A DNA stretch of 49,034 bases, from contig JAIYDC010000104.1 in assembly GCA_027487685.1 (NCBI GenBank), forward strand, positions 1-49,034, written 5' to 3'. Every line of letters begins with the position of its first letter. Positions within the stretch are counted from its first letter, which is position 1. The position numbers were made by a program, and so were the translations under genes. The stretch is from Pseudomonadota bacterium. Its GTDB lineage: Bacteria > Bdellovibrionota > Bacteriovoracia > Bacteriovoracales > Bacteriovoracaceae. The notes below the pieces were generated by a model, which was not told the origin of the DNA, did not search any database, and saw only the letters and a program-made list of their open reading frames with translations. Of the stretch, positions 1 through 7,680 are shown piece by piece.

Positions 1-32
1 ATTCACGTCAACCTGTAGCATGGTCTATCTCC

Positions 33-377
33 TTGAAAATTAGTTGTAGCAAACCAATTCTATGGAGAGGGCCGTGCTTAGGCCAAATCAGAATTTACAC
101 AAGATTTCTTACACCACCTACTAGAGTTTCAAGCATTGAAACATTTACGATTCAAGATAATGTGCTTTGGATTAAAACCACTGATCAAGAATTTTACACG
201 ATTACCAATGACGTTGTTAAAGATGCCGGTTTTACTATTAAAGAATTAATGGATCTATTAAAAGAATATAGCTCATCTGAAGTTTTAATGCTTTATTTCA
301 ATGCAGACAAACGATCTGAAACACATCTCTCCATCAACAAAATTGGCCCACTGGTCATGGTTCAAACAAAATTTTAG
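33..377 (+). CDS. hypothetical protein, possibly 5'-truncated by the window edge
   Basis: Product of 114 residues if translation begins at the TTG at 33. I do not recognise a family. The frame stays open upstream to the window edge, so the true start may lie outside; no convincing Shine-Dalgarno precedes the TTG. The product is soluble in character, with alternating hydrophobic strands around residues 38-60 and a short helix-like stretch near 68-80, and no signal peptide or membrane segment. The gene is AT-rich like the rest of 1-3.6 kb and unlike the remainder of the window. An internal ATG at 249 could start a shorter product. Moderately sure it is a real or recently real coding region; function unknown. 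Confidence 0.45.
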   Translation: MKISCSKPILWRGPCLGQIRIYTRFLTPPTRVSSIETFTIQDNVLWIKTTDQEFYTITNDVVKDAGFTIKELMDLLKEYSSSEVLMLYFNADKRSETHLSINKIGPLVMVQTKF

Positions 378-531
378 GGCACCCAAGATTAATCTGTGCA
401 ACCACAAAGCCCTTGCTTAATCGGCGGGGGCTATTATCACGCTCGCTTCACCCACTGTCCCATGAATTCCATTAGACTCAAATCCTGATCCCGATGATTC
501 ACAGCGCTTTTCATTCGAAATAGCGCGGTGA

Positions 532-908
532 TCATTGCGCCCAAATTATGGGGGACTGTTTAGGCGATGCCACTGACCTAGCATTCACCTTAGGCACCCT
601 AAATACATAATTGTAATTTTCTGTTTTATAGACCTCGAAGAGATCTTGTTACCAGTGATACGGGACAGATTGAATGTGCGTGAGAGATAGGGGCACATGG
701 GAAGGTGCCGTACGTTTAAGTAAGTTGAAATCTTGTGATGAGCCAACAAAGATGAGCTTCTGGTCGGTGTCCATTGCCTGGTAGATTTTGCCTGAGCTAT
801 TTTAATGGTTGCTGGGAATAGGTCTTGATCAGGCAAACTTCCGTCGTTTTTTTGTGAGCGCTGAATTTTACTCAGCACGGGGTCGTTTGAAATTAGCTTG
901 CATTTCAT
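532..908 (-). pseudogene. decayed small gene (frameshift plus in-frame stop)
   Basis: The frame from the ATG at 908 gives a protein-like start (MKCKLISNDPVLSKIQ...) that becomes low quality after about 35 codons. The adjacent frame is open from about 800 to 652 and reads as plausible protein (IYQAMDTDQKLIFVGSSQ...). It ends at a TAA at 649-651 and then continues for another 38 codons (QDLFEVYKTENYNYVFRV...) to a TGA at 532-534. A short 32-codon frame (437-535) overlaps that TGA by ATGA. One frameshift near 790 and one nonsense codon would restore a single reading frame of about 120 residues. No family recognised. This is inference from reading-frame quality; the alternative is that the 107-codon frame is simply non-coding. 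Confidence 0.35.
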
Positions 909-1283
909 GAGAGCGGTTTTTTTTCTACTTTAGGAAATACATCCCAATAAACCAAGGCCACAGATCATCAAAATGAAGGACTTCAGAATTTTCATCGTTC
1001 CCGTAAGAAGAAATAACATGCCTGAATAGGTATATCTGAAGAAATCTGGATAGAAGATTGATGTAAAACGGGATGTAAGCTATTGAAAAAGCATACAAAT
1101 ATCACGCACGATAAGAAACATTATCGTGCATTGCGTCAGCCAGAGGGTTCCACCTGACTCGATTCAATCAATTGTTTTTCACTGACTGTTCGGTCACTTA
1201 GCTTCTCCGGAAATCGCCCCATTCGCACTATCTTTAAAGGCTCTCAAAATAACTGCCTTTAAACTCAATCACTGTTCAGGAAA
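909..1283. other. intergenic stretch without a supported gene
   Basis: About 375 bases with no credible open frame on either strand. It is AT-rich and contains one perfect hairpin at 1106-1129, annotated separately. No promoter or terminator of good quality was found. Confidence 0.5.
1106..1129. repeat. perfect 9-bp inverted repeat (hairpin)
   Basis: GCACGATAA (1106-1114) pairs with TTATCGTGC (1121-1129) around a 6-base loop GAAACA. Neither strand has a T-run after it, so it is not a canonical terminator. It lies in the non-coding stretch between the decayed gene and the small secreted protein gene, and could be an operator or part of a mobile-element remnant. Confidence 0.5.
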
Positions 1284-1631
1284 TTAGGGACTAATAATAC
1301 AAGTTTTGACTTTATTCTTATCAAAAATGTCGAATTGAACAACTCTTCCATCACTGTCTATATATGCTTTCACTTCTTTCCCGGTATCTTTCTTATCAAC
1401 GGTACCATGATCACCATGGGCAATAGCTACATACATATCTTCCGTGGCCCTCCTTGCCCAAATCCAATTAAAATTATTCCCTCTTAACCATGTTTCCCCA
1501 TTACCTGAAGCTTCAATAAAACAAGCCGTCCCAGTAGTTTTGTATTGGCCGCGAAATTTCTGACCACGAATGATACTTGCATTCGCTGATACGCTAGCTA
1601 TTGCTAGAACTAGGATTAGTAGATTTCTCAT
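1284..1631 (-). CDS. small secreted protein of unknown function
   Basis: Product of 115 residues with an N-terminal signal peptide: a hydrophobic stretch LLILVLAIASVSA followed by an AxA-like cleavage site near residue 19. The mature part is about 95 residues with two cysteines (in ACFIEA and at KTCIIS near the C terminus) that could form a disulphide, and several aromatic residues (NNFNWIWARR), suggesting a small beta-rich periplasmic or exported domain. Two ATG codons are adjacent (1634 and 1631). The second is chosen because AAAGGA then lies at a better distance (6 bases). No family recognised. It is an isolated gene in the AT-rich region with no operon partner. Confidence 0.65.
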   Translation of the reverse strand: MRNLLILVLAIASVSANASIIRGQKFRGQYKTTGTACFIEASGNGETWLRGNNFNWIWARRATEDMYVAIAHGDHGTVDKKDTGKEVKAYIDSDGRVVQFDIFDKNKVKTCIISP

Positions 1632-1906
1632 CATTTATCCTTTGCTTTAAACATTGGTCTTGACGTAATGAAGTGCAATTAACAGTAGTGTTTGGTTAAT
1701 GCAAGAGAGACCACTTAACTGAGAATTTCTTTCAAATGTTCTAATTCCATCAGATGCGTACAACATGCAGGAAAATCGTAGACCTGGCTTGCCCACACCA
1801 ATACGCTTGGATGATGGAAGAGCTGCATGTGAAAAAAAATCGAACATCTAAATTGCTTGTCTGGACGTAGCAAACGCTGGTACAGAAGATTTTTCCTAGG
1901 AGCATT

Positions 1907-2425
1907 ATGTTGAAGTTATTTTTTGTCATCTTTTCAGTGTCAGTCATCTTCCAGTCGGCTTTTGCTAGGAATTATGAAATCGTTTTTTCTTCTTTTTCAG
2001 AACGAAGTGTCTCTGCTTGCTCATCACTAAAAACTGTGCGCACTATTCAAGCGAGAGAAAAAGAGCCCAATTTGTCGGCCCAGGATAGAAAAAATTTAGA
2101 AGTAGCTAGAGAGATGATGCGCGAAGTTGATGTCAATTTGGAACTTAGAAGAACTGCGGCTACCGTCGCGATATCAGTTAACCTTCCGGCCATACTCAGT
2201 TTAAATATGGACAAATTTTTTGTGGAAGGTGTGGATGGCAGCCAGATTGGAACCTTCGCTTCAGATCTGTTGGAACAAGCTGATGTAGAAAATCGAGTCG
2301 TTCTTACAGGAAATGGACGAACGACTTATAGAATTGAGCTGACCGCAGCTGCGTTTTGCGAGCGGTTTATTAGAGATGGCGCAATTCAGTCCGTTCAAAA
2401 TGTATTGGACGATCTTATCTACTAA
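1907..2425 (+). CDS. secreted/periplasmic orphan protein
   Basis: Product of 172 residues. It has a clear signal peptide (LFFVIFSVSVIFQSAFA, cleavage near residue 20) and a Shine-Dalgarno AGGAG upstream of the ATG. The mature part is mostly alpha-helical by composition, with a charged stretch around residues 50-80 (REKEPNLSAQDRKNLEVA) that could form a coiled coil. Two cysteines (residue ~38 and in AAAFCERF) may pair. No family recognised. It sits alone in the AT-rich segment and faces the minus-strand membrane protein gene convergently. Confidence 0.65.
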   Translation: MLKLFFVIFSVSVIFQSAFARNYEIVFSSFSERSVSACSSLKTVRTIQAREKEPNLSAQDRKNLEVAREMMREVDVNLELRRTAATVAISVNLPAILSLNMDKFFVEGVDGSQIGTFASDLLEQADVENRVVLTGNGRTTYRIELTAAAFCERFIRDGAIQSVQNVLDDLIY

Positions 2426-2663
2426 GACTTGCTTCTGTAGAGCGAATTGTTTCAAATCGATCTGACTGCTACAAATATTTAGCTGATTTATCCAAACCGG
2501 CCTTTGGAGCTCATGTGAGTAGCGTATTTTCTGAAGAATCCTGTGAACAAGCCGAGTTCTTTTAGGATTAGTGACTTGTCTTTTTTAGAATCTGAGAAAT
2601 AGTACAACTTATTGGCCCCAAGGCATTGGTTTTGAAATCTAAAGCAATTAAAGGGTGTTGGCA

Positions 2664-3032
2664 CTACCTTCGATAAGCGATTTTCGCAATAAGTTGAAAC
2701 AGGGTAATGACCGGCAGATAGAAACTAATTCCAAGTAGAAAGTGTATTGGACCGAAGTTACAGCTTTGCGAATTTCCATATACACCGACGCAAGCACTTG
2801 AAGATAAAAGAATGAGTCCAATTCCTGTCGCTATGGATAGAGCAATCGCAGTGATAGTGTAAACGGCGACGATAATCAGTTTAACAAATAAAACTAATTT
2901 CACTGAAGAAAGAGTTTTTCGGTTCCGTCGAGCCAGCAGTATGCCCGCAACAACATTAGGAAAAACAACTGTCAGTAGCAGGAGAAAGAGGAACATCCCC
3001 AAATGATATGCTTCGATCTTCGCTGCTGTCAT
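2664..3032 (-). CDS. small integral membrane protein, three predicted helices
   Basis: Product of 122 residues with strongly hydrophobic segments at about 12-33, 48-75 and 98-117, separated by a basic loop (ARRNRKTLSS). The second periplasm/cytoplasm loop carries two cysteines (SSSACVGVY, SQSCNFG). No catalytic motif or family recognised. It begins 28 bases downstream of the 66-residue gene on the same strand and may be cotranscribed with it; a TATAAC box 9 bases before the ATG could give a separate start. No clear Shine-Dalgarno. Confidence 0.55.
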   Translation of the reverse strand: MTAAKIEAYHLGMFLFLLLLTVVFPNVVAGILLARRNRKTLSSVKLVLFVKLIIVAVYTITAIALSIATGIGLILLSSSACVGVYGNSQSCNFGPIHFLLGISFYLPVITLFQLIAKIAYRR

Positions 3033-3060
3033 TAACCAAATGTTATAATTCTATCAGCTT

Positions 3061-3261
3061 TTAATTCAGATTCACCCTTGCAGCGAATTCATCCTGAGAA
3101 ATTTTACCTTCCATAATCGCTAATTTAACTACGCCTAGGGCCCTCTCATAGTGACCTTTCTCATCTGCTGGCACCAGGGTCAGGTCGATGTGTTTCATGT
3201 GGTGAGTTCCGTTCTCTTTGACTGTTCGTTTTAGCATCTCGATGGCCTGAATTAGATCCAT
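3061..3261 (-). CDS. small conserved-looking hypothetical protein
   Basis: Product of 66 residues. It is soluble and amphipathic, starting MDLIQAIEMLKR and ending in a helix-turn-like EGKISQDEFAARVNLN. A Shine-Dalgarno GGAG lies 5 bases before the ATG. The C-terminal half reads like a short SHOCT-type or helix-turn-helix-like module (KLAIMEGKISQDEFAAR), but it is too short to assign. It is separated from the upstream 78-residue gene by a strong terminator, so it probably has its own start of transcription. Confidence 0.55.
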   Translation of the reverse strand: MDLIQAIEMLKRTVKENGTHHMKHIDLTLVPADEKGHYERALGVVKLAIMEGKISQDEFAARVNLN

Positions 3262-3273
3262 AGGAACTCCAGT

Positions 3274-3307
3274 AAAAAAAGCACCCGTCTATAAGGACGG
3301 GTGCTTT
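3274..3307 (-). terminator. rho-independent terminator of the 78-residue gene
   Basis: On the minus strand a perfect 12-bp stem (AAAGCACCCGTC / GACGGGTGCTTT on the plus strand, 3278-3289 and 3296-3307) with a 6-base loop is followed by seven T. It lies directly downstream of the stop codon at 3335. Confidence 0.9.
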
Positions 3308-3334
3308 AGGTGGATAAGAATCGTCAACGTGTGC

Positions 3335-3571
3335 CTAAGCGGCTTTCGTCGGCGCGACCGCCACAGCTTCGTCGATGAGCTGTGAAACCTCGTCGTCAGA
3401 GAGACCATCGTAATGAGCTGCCTTGCAAATGACCCTGAGCTTTGAGTTAAGCTTACCTAGGTCGAGCCGTGTTTTATGATCGGTCTCAGATTCAAGGACT
3501 GCCTCATGGATCAGATCCCGGTATTGGCAGACTAATGCATCCTTAAAGTTCTCCATATTTCTTACGCTCAA
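3335..3571 (-). CDS. small hypothetical protein, TTG start
   Basis: Product of 78 residues, helical and acidic, without signal peptide or membrane segment (…DHKTRLDLGKLNSKLRV…LSDDEVSQLIDEAV…). I do not recognise a family. The TTG at 3571 is preferred over the ATG at 3556 because a GGAGG sits 6 bases upstream of the TTG. A strong terminator follows. The tail AVAVAPTKAA looks unstructured. Confidence 0.65.
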   Translation of the reverse strand: MSVRNMENFKDALVCQYRDLIHEAVLESETDHKTRLDLGKLNSKLRVICKAAHYDGLSDDEVSQLIDEAVAVAPTKAA

Positions 3572-3776
3572 AACAGGCCTCCATTGTTACACCAAGCAAA
3601 GTGAGTTTTCGTAACTTTGTTGATCTTAAACCCAATCGGATTTCTGAGCGAAAAGTTTTTGTCTGGAATATGATTCTGAGGGCTTGCCCTCATTTTGAGA
3701 TGAGTCTCTTCCCATCAGTAAGGCCCCTTTAATTAAAAATGACAAAAAATCGAGGCATGTTAGGATAGATAACATC

Positions 3777-4697
3777 ATGAAAAACCTCAATTCCTTTCTC
3801 TCCCAAGGCGAAACCTTTCTTCCTGGAAACCGGTCACAGTTGCGCATGGGCCTTATAGCCCTGCTTTTGAATCGTAACGTCTTAATTGAGGATGTGCCGG
3901 GCATGGGAAAGACCACTTTGGTGAAGTTTTTTGCCAAGAGTACGGGTCTCGATTTCCGTCGTATCCAGTTCACGAGTGATCTTTTGCCCTCTGACATTCT
4001 CGGAGTCTCAATCTTCCAAAAGGAATCTGAGCGATTCGTCTTCCGTCCCGGGCCTATCTTCGGTGAACTCATCCTCGCTGATGAGCTTAACCGCGGAACT
4101 CCCAAGACTCAGAGTGCTTTACTGCAGGCGATGGAGGAAAAGCACGTCACTGTCGACGGCATCCGCCACGACCTCCCCGATCGCTTCTGTCTTTTTGCCA
4201 CCCAGAATCCTCGAGGTCAGTACGGAACCTATCCACTACCTGAATCTCAGCTTGACCGGTTCCTGTTTAAATTCTCGATGGGGACTCTTACCAAAATAGA
4301 AGAGGTTGAACTCCTGGGCTCCGGGTCTCGTCTCGATAAGCTGGATGAAGTGAAGCCTTTCTTTGATGCCGGTGATCTCGCCAGGACAGAGACCGAAATC
4401 CGCACTGTCACTGCCTCTCCTTTTCTTCTCGAGTACCTGGCCGAAATCCTTCAGGCCTCCCGAAAAAAAGAGGGAGCCTTTGGTCTTTCTCCACGGGCCG
4501 GGCTTGACCTTCTTTTGGCCGCTCGAGCTTGGGCCTACTTCGAGCAGCGCAATTACGTGATCCCTGACGACATCCAGCTCGTATTCCCCTATGTAGCTGG
4601 TCACCGTATGTTCTCCGAATTAGCACTCCCGGCTAACCTCGAGAACCTCCGTGCCAAAGAGTTCGTAGAGACCATCCCCTTCGTTAAAGAAAAATGA
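3777..4697 (+). CDS. MoxR-family AAA+ ATPase
   Basis: Product of 306 residues, normal for the family. Seen: Walker A DVPGMGKTT (residues 39-47), Walker B ELILADE (97-103), sensor-1 Asn in ATQNP (about 144), and the ESQLDRF arginine-finger/sensor region (156-162), followed by the C-terminal lid domain with SPRAGLDLLLAARAWA. MoxR ATPases act as chaperone-like remodelers in the cytoplasm, usually beside DUF58 proteins and transglutaminase-like membrane proteins. That is exactly the context here: the next gene overlaps by 4 bases (ATGA) and encodes DUF58. The client of this system is not known. The start ATG has only a weak AGGA 11 bases upstream. Confidence 0.93.
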   Translation: MKNLNSFLSQGETFLPGNRSQLRMGLIALLLNRNVLIEDVPGMGKTTLVKFFAKSTGLDFRRIQFTSDLLPSDILGVSIFQKESERFVFRPGPIFGELILADELNRGTPKTQSALLQAMEEKHVTVDGIRHDLPDRFCLFATQNPRGQYGTYPLPESQLDRFLFKFSMGTLTKIEEVELLGSGSRLDKLDEVKPFFDAGDLARTETEIRTVTASPFLLEYLAEILQASRKKEGAFGLSPRAGLDLLLAARAWAYFEQRNYVIPDDIQLVFPYVAGHRMFSELALPANLENLRAKEFVETIPFVKEK

Positions 4698-5596
4698 AGC
4701 TCCCACATTGGGTCCAGCGGCAGATGATGCGGAAGGAACGGATCTATATTATGCCTACCCGTATGGGGGGCTATCTCAATGCTCTTCTTTTTTTGATGTT
4801 TCTCCTGGCCATCGGTTACAGCAATAACCTGCTCCTGATTTTTACTCTCTTCCTCTTCGGTCTCAACCTTCTTTGGTTGATTCAGACTCACTTCCACCTC
4901 CACGCTCTGAAGCTCGCGGGAATTCAATTCGAGGATGGACACGCTGGTGACGACCTCTCAGTTAGAATCAACTGGAAGAAGTCCCCCGAAGGGCCACACC
5001 ACTGGGAGCTTTCATTACACACTCCCTTGCCGGAGACGATAAAATTACGGCCACTCGCTCATAGCGCGACACAGAGTGATGGGCATTTAACTTTTCCCAA
5101 GCGTGGCCTTTGGAAGTTCAATCGGCTGTGCATCCGCTCAGAGAAGCCCTTTGGTCTCTACCGCGCGTGGATCTATCTTCGGATCGATGTGGAGGCCTAC
5201 GCTTACCCTCGCCGCCTACGGGATGTTCCACCGATCGAAAAAGAAGTTACGTTTTTGGAGGGTGATCAGGCCGGGTCTAGGACTGGCCCTCACGACGTCA
5301 GAAATCTCGCTCCCTACCAGGGGGAGGAGGCCCGTCGGATTAGCTGGAAGCATTATGCCCGTTCAGGAGAATTGGTGGTCAAAGAGGGCGAAGAACTCCA
5401 GCGGGGACTCGTGCGTTTTCGAATCCGTGAGCGCGAGGTTGATTTGGAGCACCTCCTCGCTCGCATCGCCACTCAGATGGTTTATTGCGCACGAGGAGAG
5501 ATCGCCTTTGGACTCGAAACTCCTGCCCGGCGCCTTGGCCCAGCAATAAGTGCCAAGCACCTCGCTGAGTGCCTGCGGGAGCTCGCCGTATGCTAA
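4694..5596 (+). CDS. DUF58 family membrane-anchored protein
   Basis: Product of 300 residues. Two membrane helices near residues 27-62 are followed by a large domain. The DUF58 signature is visible at about 189-235: EGDQAGSR, then DVRNLAPYQGEEARRISWKH and ARSGELVVKEGEE. The family is often related to a von Willebrand A-like fold and is encoded next to MoxR; its role is probably assembly or processing of membrane or envelope proteins. It overlaps moxR by 4 bases and the following transglutaminase gene by 7 bases, so the three are a single coupled unit. Confidence 0.9.
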   Translation: MKLPHWVQRQMMRKERIYIMPTRMGGYLNALLFLMFLLAIGYSNNLLLIFTLFLFGLNLLWLIQTHFHLHALKLAGIQFEDGHAGDDLSVRINWKKSPEGPHHWELSLHTPLPETIKLRPLAHSATQSDGHLTFPKRGLWKFNRLCIRSEKPFGLYRAWIYLRIDVEAYAYPRRLRDVPPIEKEVTFLEGDQAGSRTGPHDVRNLAPYQGEEARRISWKHYARSGELVVKEGEELQRGLVRFRIREREVDLEHLLARIATQMVYCARGEIAFGLETPARRLGPAISAKHLAECLRELAVC

Positions 5597-7452
5597 AAAA
5601 AGACTGGCGGGAAGTTGTCATACTTTTGGTTTTCTGTTTCCTCCTGCGGGAAATCTTGACCCTTCCTACCCTCCTCTTCGCCGCCCTCGGAGCAACCCTC
5701 GTAATTGCAGGGATTCCCACCCATCGGTATCTGCGCAACGTTATTGCCCTTGGTGTATTCGGTTCCTATTGGCTAAAGTATGGGAAGATTATTGACCCGG
5801 AGGTCGGGCTCAACTTCCTCACGAGTGTGATCGTTTTAAAGATCCTGGAAAAAGAAACTGTCCGTGACCGATATATGATTTTTTTTGGTCTCCTGTTGAT
5901 CATCTCCGCGGGCTCGCTGTTTGAGCGAAGTCTTGGTTATGTCTTTTTCTTTGCCATCAGTTTCCTGGTTCTTATCCGGGGCTTCTATAGCTTTCTCGGG
6001 CAGCGCTGGAAGCTTAAGGACCTGGGCGTTGCTTTGATCTGGGTCCTCCCCTTCACTTTTTTCCTGTTCTTTCTCGTCCCACGGCTTTTAAGTCCCATTC
6101 CTTTTCAACAGAATACCAGTACTCCCGGAGAGATCGGCTACACTCCGGATGTGAATATTTCTCAGATTGAATCTCTTGAGGCCAACAAAGCCCCGGTTTT
6201 TCAAGTCGTCACCTCCCGTCCTCTGTTTCAGAGTGAGCTTTATTGGCGCGGGAACACGCTGTCCTATACCGACGGATGGAACTGGAAGGAGATGGTTCAA
6301 GATAAGGAAGGAGCAACACCGGTCCTTGGGGCCGCTCGTGGGCCCGCAGAAGTGGAGCAGTCCTTTAGGGTTTTCACTCGCGCTGAATACTTCTTCACTC
6401 TCGATGTTCCGCGGATCGTTGTTAATGGCAAGGAGTTCTTAAGCCTAAGCGGCAAACTCAAGACACTTCCTCAGCGGCGTTGGGAGACCGTTCAACGTTA
6501 CAAGGTGTTCTCCCTTCCCGGTAACATGGTCACTGAGGAGACGGTGGGGCAGAACTACCTTCGAGTACCGCTGTCGCGTAAAGATAAAGCGGAGGTTCTG
6601 AGGCTCTTTCCGGGGAATACGGCAGAGGAACTTACCGCTTCTCTTCGGAAGCACTTCGTCCAGGAAAAGTTTGTTTACTCACTTGCTCCGGGAAAGAGCG
6701 AGAGCCTTCGTGCTTTCCTGGACCGGAAGGTAGGCCTGTGCTCTCACTATGCCTCTCTGACCGCCATCGTTTTGCGCCTTAAAGGAATTCCGACTCGGCT
6801 GGTTTCCGGGTTCATGGGAGGAAACTATAACAAATTTGCAAATTTTTACCTGATTTCCCAGAACGATGCCCACGTTTGGGTTGAGGCCTCGATTCAAGGC
6901 AAGTGGGTGCGACTCGATCCAACGGGTTGGATTGCTCCGGAGCGCGTCCGCCTTGGGGGAGAGGCGTTTATGGAAAGCGTCCAGAGAGGTGCCTTCAAGA
7001 GGAATACCTGGCTTCGAATACCGTCCTTTGTCAACGAAATGAAGCTCTGGTTCGATCAGTGGGATTTCCTCTTTTACCAGTGGCTTGAGGAAATGGATTA
7101 CAACGCTCAACAGTCCTGGCTTGAGCGCTTCAAAATCCGTCGGCAGTGGCTCTTTTCTCTCATCCCTTTGATCATGGTGAGCTTTATGTTGGGCTATACC
7201 TTTTTTCTTTCCCGACAGAAACGCGCAGAAGAGCGCTCTCCCCAACGAGATTTGTGGAGACTATTCTTTAAGAAGGCCCGCAAGCGTGGATTAAGCCTTT
7301 CCTCGGTCAGTCTCGGAATCAGTCGGGACATTCTTTCTGCTCAGGTGGACACTGATCTGTTGCACGTGTGGGACGAACTCGTTGCCCTTAGTTTTGGGGC
7401 AGAGGCCAGATGCTCACTTCGGGATCTTGAACGGCGTATTAGGCGGCTTTAA
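5590..7452 (+). CDS. TgpA-like transmembrane transglutaminase-family protein
   Basis: Product of 620 residues. The N-terminal third is a membrane domain with about five or six helices (DUF3488/TgpA_N type). A periplasmic transglutaminase-like domain follows, with Cys384 in VGLCSHYAS, His428 in DAHVWVEA and Asp443 in VRLDPTGW, which form the Cys-His-Asp triad. One more membrane helix is near 530-550, then a cytoplasmic tail resembling DUF4129. A GTG at 5569 would lengthen the protein, but the ATG at 5590 has GGGAG at good distance and is preferred. It is the third gene of the MoxR-DUF58 operon. The family includes transglutaminases and proteases; the substrate cannot be read from sequence. Confidence 0.92.
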   Translation: MLKKDWREVVILLVFCFLLREILTLPTLLFAALGATLVIAGIPTHRYLRNVIALGVFGSYWLKYGKIIDPEVGLNFLTSVIVLKILEKETVRDRYMIFFGLLLIISAGSLFERSLGYVFFFAISFLVLIRGFYSFLGQRWKLKDLGVALIWVLPFTFFLFFLVPRLLSPIPFQQNTSTPGEIGYTPDVNISQIESLEANKAPVFQVVTSRPLFQSELYWRGNTLSYTDGWNWKEMVQDKEGATPVLGAARGPAEVEQSFRVFTRAEYFFTLDVPRIVVNGKEFLSLSGKLKTLPQRRWETVQRYKVFSLPGNMVTEETVGQNYLRVPLSRKDKAEVLRLFPGNTAEELTASLRKHFVQEKFVYSLAPGKSESLRAFLDRKVGLCSHYASLTAIVLRLKGIPTRLVSGFMGGNYNKFANFYLISQNDAHVWVEASIQGKWVRLDPTGWIAPERVRLGGEAFMESVQRGAFKRNTWLRIPSFVNEMKLWFDQWDFLFYQWLEEMDYNAQQSWLERFKIRRQWLFSLIPLIMVSFMLGYTFFLSRQKRAEERSPQRDLWRLFFKKARKRGLSLSSVSLGISRDILSAQVDTDLLHVWDELVALSFGAEARCSLRDLERRIRRL

Positions 7453-7640
7453 TCAATGATTTTGAAGTCAGCGTTAACGACTTTGGCAGCACCGCTATCT
7501 TGCCGTTGTGGGTTGGGCCCCCTTGAACGACCTTCGCTGACCTGCCGTTCCTGAATAGCTTTCATGACACGGTACATCTGGATGAAACGGCGGATAAAAT
7601 AAAAGACTAGGAAAACGAAAATGAGTTTCAGGATTTTCAT
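7449..7640 (-). CDS. small single-pass membrane protein
   Basis: Product of 63 residues with one N-terminal membrane helix (ILKLIFVFLVFYFIRRF) followed by a basic, glutamine-rich cytoplasmic tail (QERQVSEGRSRGPNPQRQ). It resembles the many short DUF4834-like anchors, but I cannot assign it. AAGG lies 7 bases before the start. It begins 40 bases after the receiver/PilZ-like gene on the same strand, so it may be cotranscribed. Its last 4 bases overlap the convergent transglutaminase gene. Confidence 0.6.
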   Translation of the reverse strand: MKILKLIFVFLVFYFIRRFIQMYRVMKAIQERQVSEGRSRGPNPQRQDSGAAKVVNADFKIID

Positions 7641-7680
7641 CCCGAAACCTTAACCACCCTCACTGAAATTGGCAAGTCAG

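Noticed and set aside
437-535. 32-codon frame after the decayed gene
   Set aside because: Too short and without start signals; the last residues look like the end of a larger protein but I cannot name it, so it is only mentioned with the pseudogene.
523-540. Near-palindrome GCGCGGTGATCATTGCGC
   Set aside because: Two bases on each side do not pair; it may be chance and lies in the decayed-gene region.
3677-3692. TGAGGGC-TT-GCCCTCA palindrome as a terminator
   Set aside because: No gene ends close to it on the plus strand, and the loop is too tight; likely chance.
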